Positions 62,905-64,000 of a stretch of DNA of 64,000 nucleotides are shown here, one piece after another. The DNA comes from Desulfosporosinus meridiei DSM 13257 (GTDB lineage: Bacteria > Bacillota > Desulfitobacteriia > Desulfitobacteriales > Desulfitobacteriaceae), in contig NC_018515.1 of the NCBI RefSeq assembly GCF_000231385.2, forward strand, positions 2,128,501-2,192,500, given 5' to 3'. The translations under genes and the position numbers were made by a program. The notes under the pieces are model-generated. The model did no database searches and was not told where the DNA came from. It worked only from the letters and a program-made list of their open reading frames with translations. Every line of letters begins with the position of its first letter. Position 1 is the first letter of the stretch.

Positions 62905-63125
62905 AAAAGACAGGGCGGCTTCGATCCACAGGAGCGAACCCATTGCATGGAGAGGCGGTAAAGCCCACAAGCTGACCTGGGGAAGCGGAGCCACGGGTTC
63001 ACCTCAGGTATTACCCAGAGGTTTGGCGTAGCTCCCAGGACAGCGCGTGGGCCAGCCTCGGAATGCTGAGTGAGCGGATGTGGGCGAAGTCGCCCTGCCC
63101 CGAGCGACCCCATTTTCATTCTCTG
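62905..63125. other. GC-rich non-coding island
   Basis: About 220 bp clearly richer in G and C than the neighbours, with short stems such as GGGCGAAGTCGCCC. The minus-strand frame through it has no RBS and a composition unlike a protein. It may be a structured RNA or an intergenic repeat. Confidence 0.4.
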
Positions 63126-63153
63126 CTGGTGCTTCATAGCGCCATGGGGCTAA

Positions 63154-63456
63154 TTATTCTGCCCCATCTGTCGGCTTCAAAGGGGAAATAGCCTGTTGAC
63201 CAGAAGGGTCGCTCTTTTGACTCTGCTCTATTGAGTTTTGTTTGGATCTTAACTTAAGGCGCAGTTCCCGCCAGATTGCTAAGAGGAGCATTACTAAAGC
63301 TCCCGCAAATGTGGAACCTAAGATTACTAAGACTAAGGGCACATCCCTAGTAACCCAGAAGAGCTGAATAGTCACTAAACCAGCATTTTGAATGGCAAAC
63401 ACCGCAATGAGCAACGAACAGATAAGGGATAAGATAAGTACAAACATATGTTGCAT
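63154..63456 (-). CDS. LapA/DUF1049 family membrane protein
   Basis: 100 residues. Two helices (about 4-24, 40-62) with the DUF1049 pattern FAIQNAGLVTIQLFWVTRDVPL, then a basic, Gln/Ser-rich tail. LapA-like proteins help LPS assembly in proteobacteria; in Firmicutes the role is unknown. RBS GAGAGGAGAC. Confidence 0.8.
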   Translation of the reverse strand: MQHMFVLILSLICSLLIAVFAIQNAGLVTIQLFWVTRDVPLVLVILGSTFAGALVMLLLAIWRELRLKLRSKQNSIEQSQKSDPSGQQAISPLKPTDGAE

Positions 63457-63638
63457 TGTCTCCTCTCTTTTGGTTAATAGTAAATTCGACCTGCAGCGTC
63501 TAATTCCTGCAATAATTTGTCATAACCCGCATATTGATATTTTTAGCTTTAGGAACCCTACGCTATGCGAAGAATTAGTTTTTGAAACAAGTTCAGTAAC
63601 TCGGTTGATCTTAACTGTGTAATTAGACCGAGAAGTGC

Positions 63639-63644
63639 TATACT
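63639..63644 (+). promoter_or_regulatory. possible -10 box of the lipoprotein gene
   Basis: TATACT 27 bp upstream of the start; the -35 region at 63616-63621 (TGTGTA) is weak. Confidence 0.35.
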
Positions 63645-63670
63645 AACATCAAACCACCGAGGAGGGAGAA

Positions 63671-64000
63671 AATGAAGAAACTAGTATACCTAATTAGTAT
63701 ATTGCTCACCCTGGCTCTACTTAACGGATGTGCCAATAAGGGTGGCTCTGCGCCCAGTAATTCGGATGATAAACCCCAAGAAACTAAGACACTAAGCATC
63801 CAAGATTACTGTTCTTTCAAAGAAAATACAAACTACATTTATGAGGGCAAAGGAATTGAGTATGCCTCATATAACGTTATGGTAGATTATATCGAAGGAA
63901 ACCGGATTCAGACTCGTTCAAATAATGGAGGAACAGAGACGGTAAAAGTGCTGGAATTGGACAATGGAAAGCTGACCTTGCGGTTAGCCAGAGGGGAAAG
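63671..64000 (+). CDS. lipoprotein, cut by window end
   Basis: At least 110 residues from ATG 63671 with GGAGGGAG upstream. Signal peptide with lipobox LLNGC (Cys at 20), then linker NKGGSAPSNSDDKPQETKT and a beta-rich domain (CSFKENTNYIYEGKGIEYAS). No stop before the window ends. Family not certain. Confidence 0.8.

Noticed and set aside
62865-63137. 90-aa protein on the minus strand
   Set aside because: Composition and lack of RBS; it only reflects the GC-rich island.
1-64000. tRNA, rRNA or riboswitch genes
   Set aside because: No cloverleaf, rRNA or recognised riboswitch core was seen in the intergenic stretches read by eye; covariance searches could not be run.

Overview
The window reads as chromosome of an anaerobic, low-to-mid G+C Firmicute. 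The gene set best fits the Peptococcaceae (Desulfosporosinus or Desulfitobacterium-like). Reasons: a Tat-exported Mo oxidoreductase with FeS and NrfD subunits, a hybrid-cluster protein behind a perfect Crp/Fnr (HcpR-type) palindrome, an aldehyde:ferredoxin oxidoreductase with a ferredoxin partner, BlaI/M56, SdpR/SdpI and DUF4179 anti-sigma systems, and a carboxy(nor)spermidine pathway. Genus is inference; no rRNA, tRNA or CRISPR array was seen.

Layout. 1-2.4 kb: small membrane and secreted proteins, one frameshifted DUF4275 gene and one gene that apparently starts at ATC. 2.6-9.9 kb: three proteins with a phosphodiester-glycosidase (NAGPA) domain. One is fused to a BlaR1-like M56 membrane protease and sits behind a BlaI repressor with two matching operators, the most system-like novelty here. 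10-13.8 kb: DinB, VanZ, an XRE regulator with a membrane partner, and an ECF sigma/anti-sigma pair. 14.3-18.2 kb: glycolipid/cell-surface block (GT28 glycosyltransferase, TVP38 protein, polysaccharide deacetylase-YkoP fusion, coiled-coil protein) lying between two copies of a 105-bp repeat.

18.4-34.8 kb: an RHS/YD-repeat polymorphic-toxin locus in decay. It holds one long RHS gene (5'-truncated against an HdrC-like fragment and interrupted by one in-frame TAG), a second partial copy over 3 kb long, and at least four shorter orphan tips. The tips diverge after the DPDG-type junction, and most are followed by a candidate immunity gene. Two related, very small membrane proteins lie behind two of the orphan tips.

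34.8-47.6 kb: ordinary core genes: LysM protein, carboxynorspermidine dehydrogenase/decarboxylase, gapA-pyk, Uma2 nuclease, RlmN, threonine aldolase, sdpR-sdpI and an IT-type permease. 47.8-54.4 kb: a previously overlooked 30-aa ORF divergent from hcp, hcp itself, and the Mo/FeS/NrfD operon. 54.4-57.9 kb: a tandem array of about 237-bp nested palindromic repeats, an Fe/Mn superoxide dismutase, and a complete IS3-family element (56138-57620) inserted in a further repeat copy with a 3-bp target duplication. 57.9-64 kb: AOR and ferredoxin (minus strand), YbjQ, SGNH hydrolase, Fpg-like glycosylase, cupin, a GC-rich noncoding island, LapA and a lipoprotein cut by the window end.
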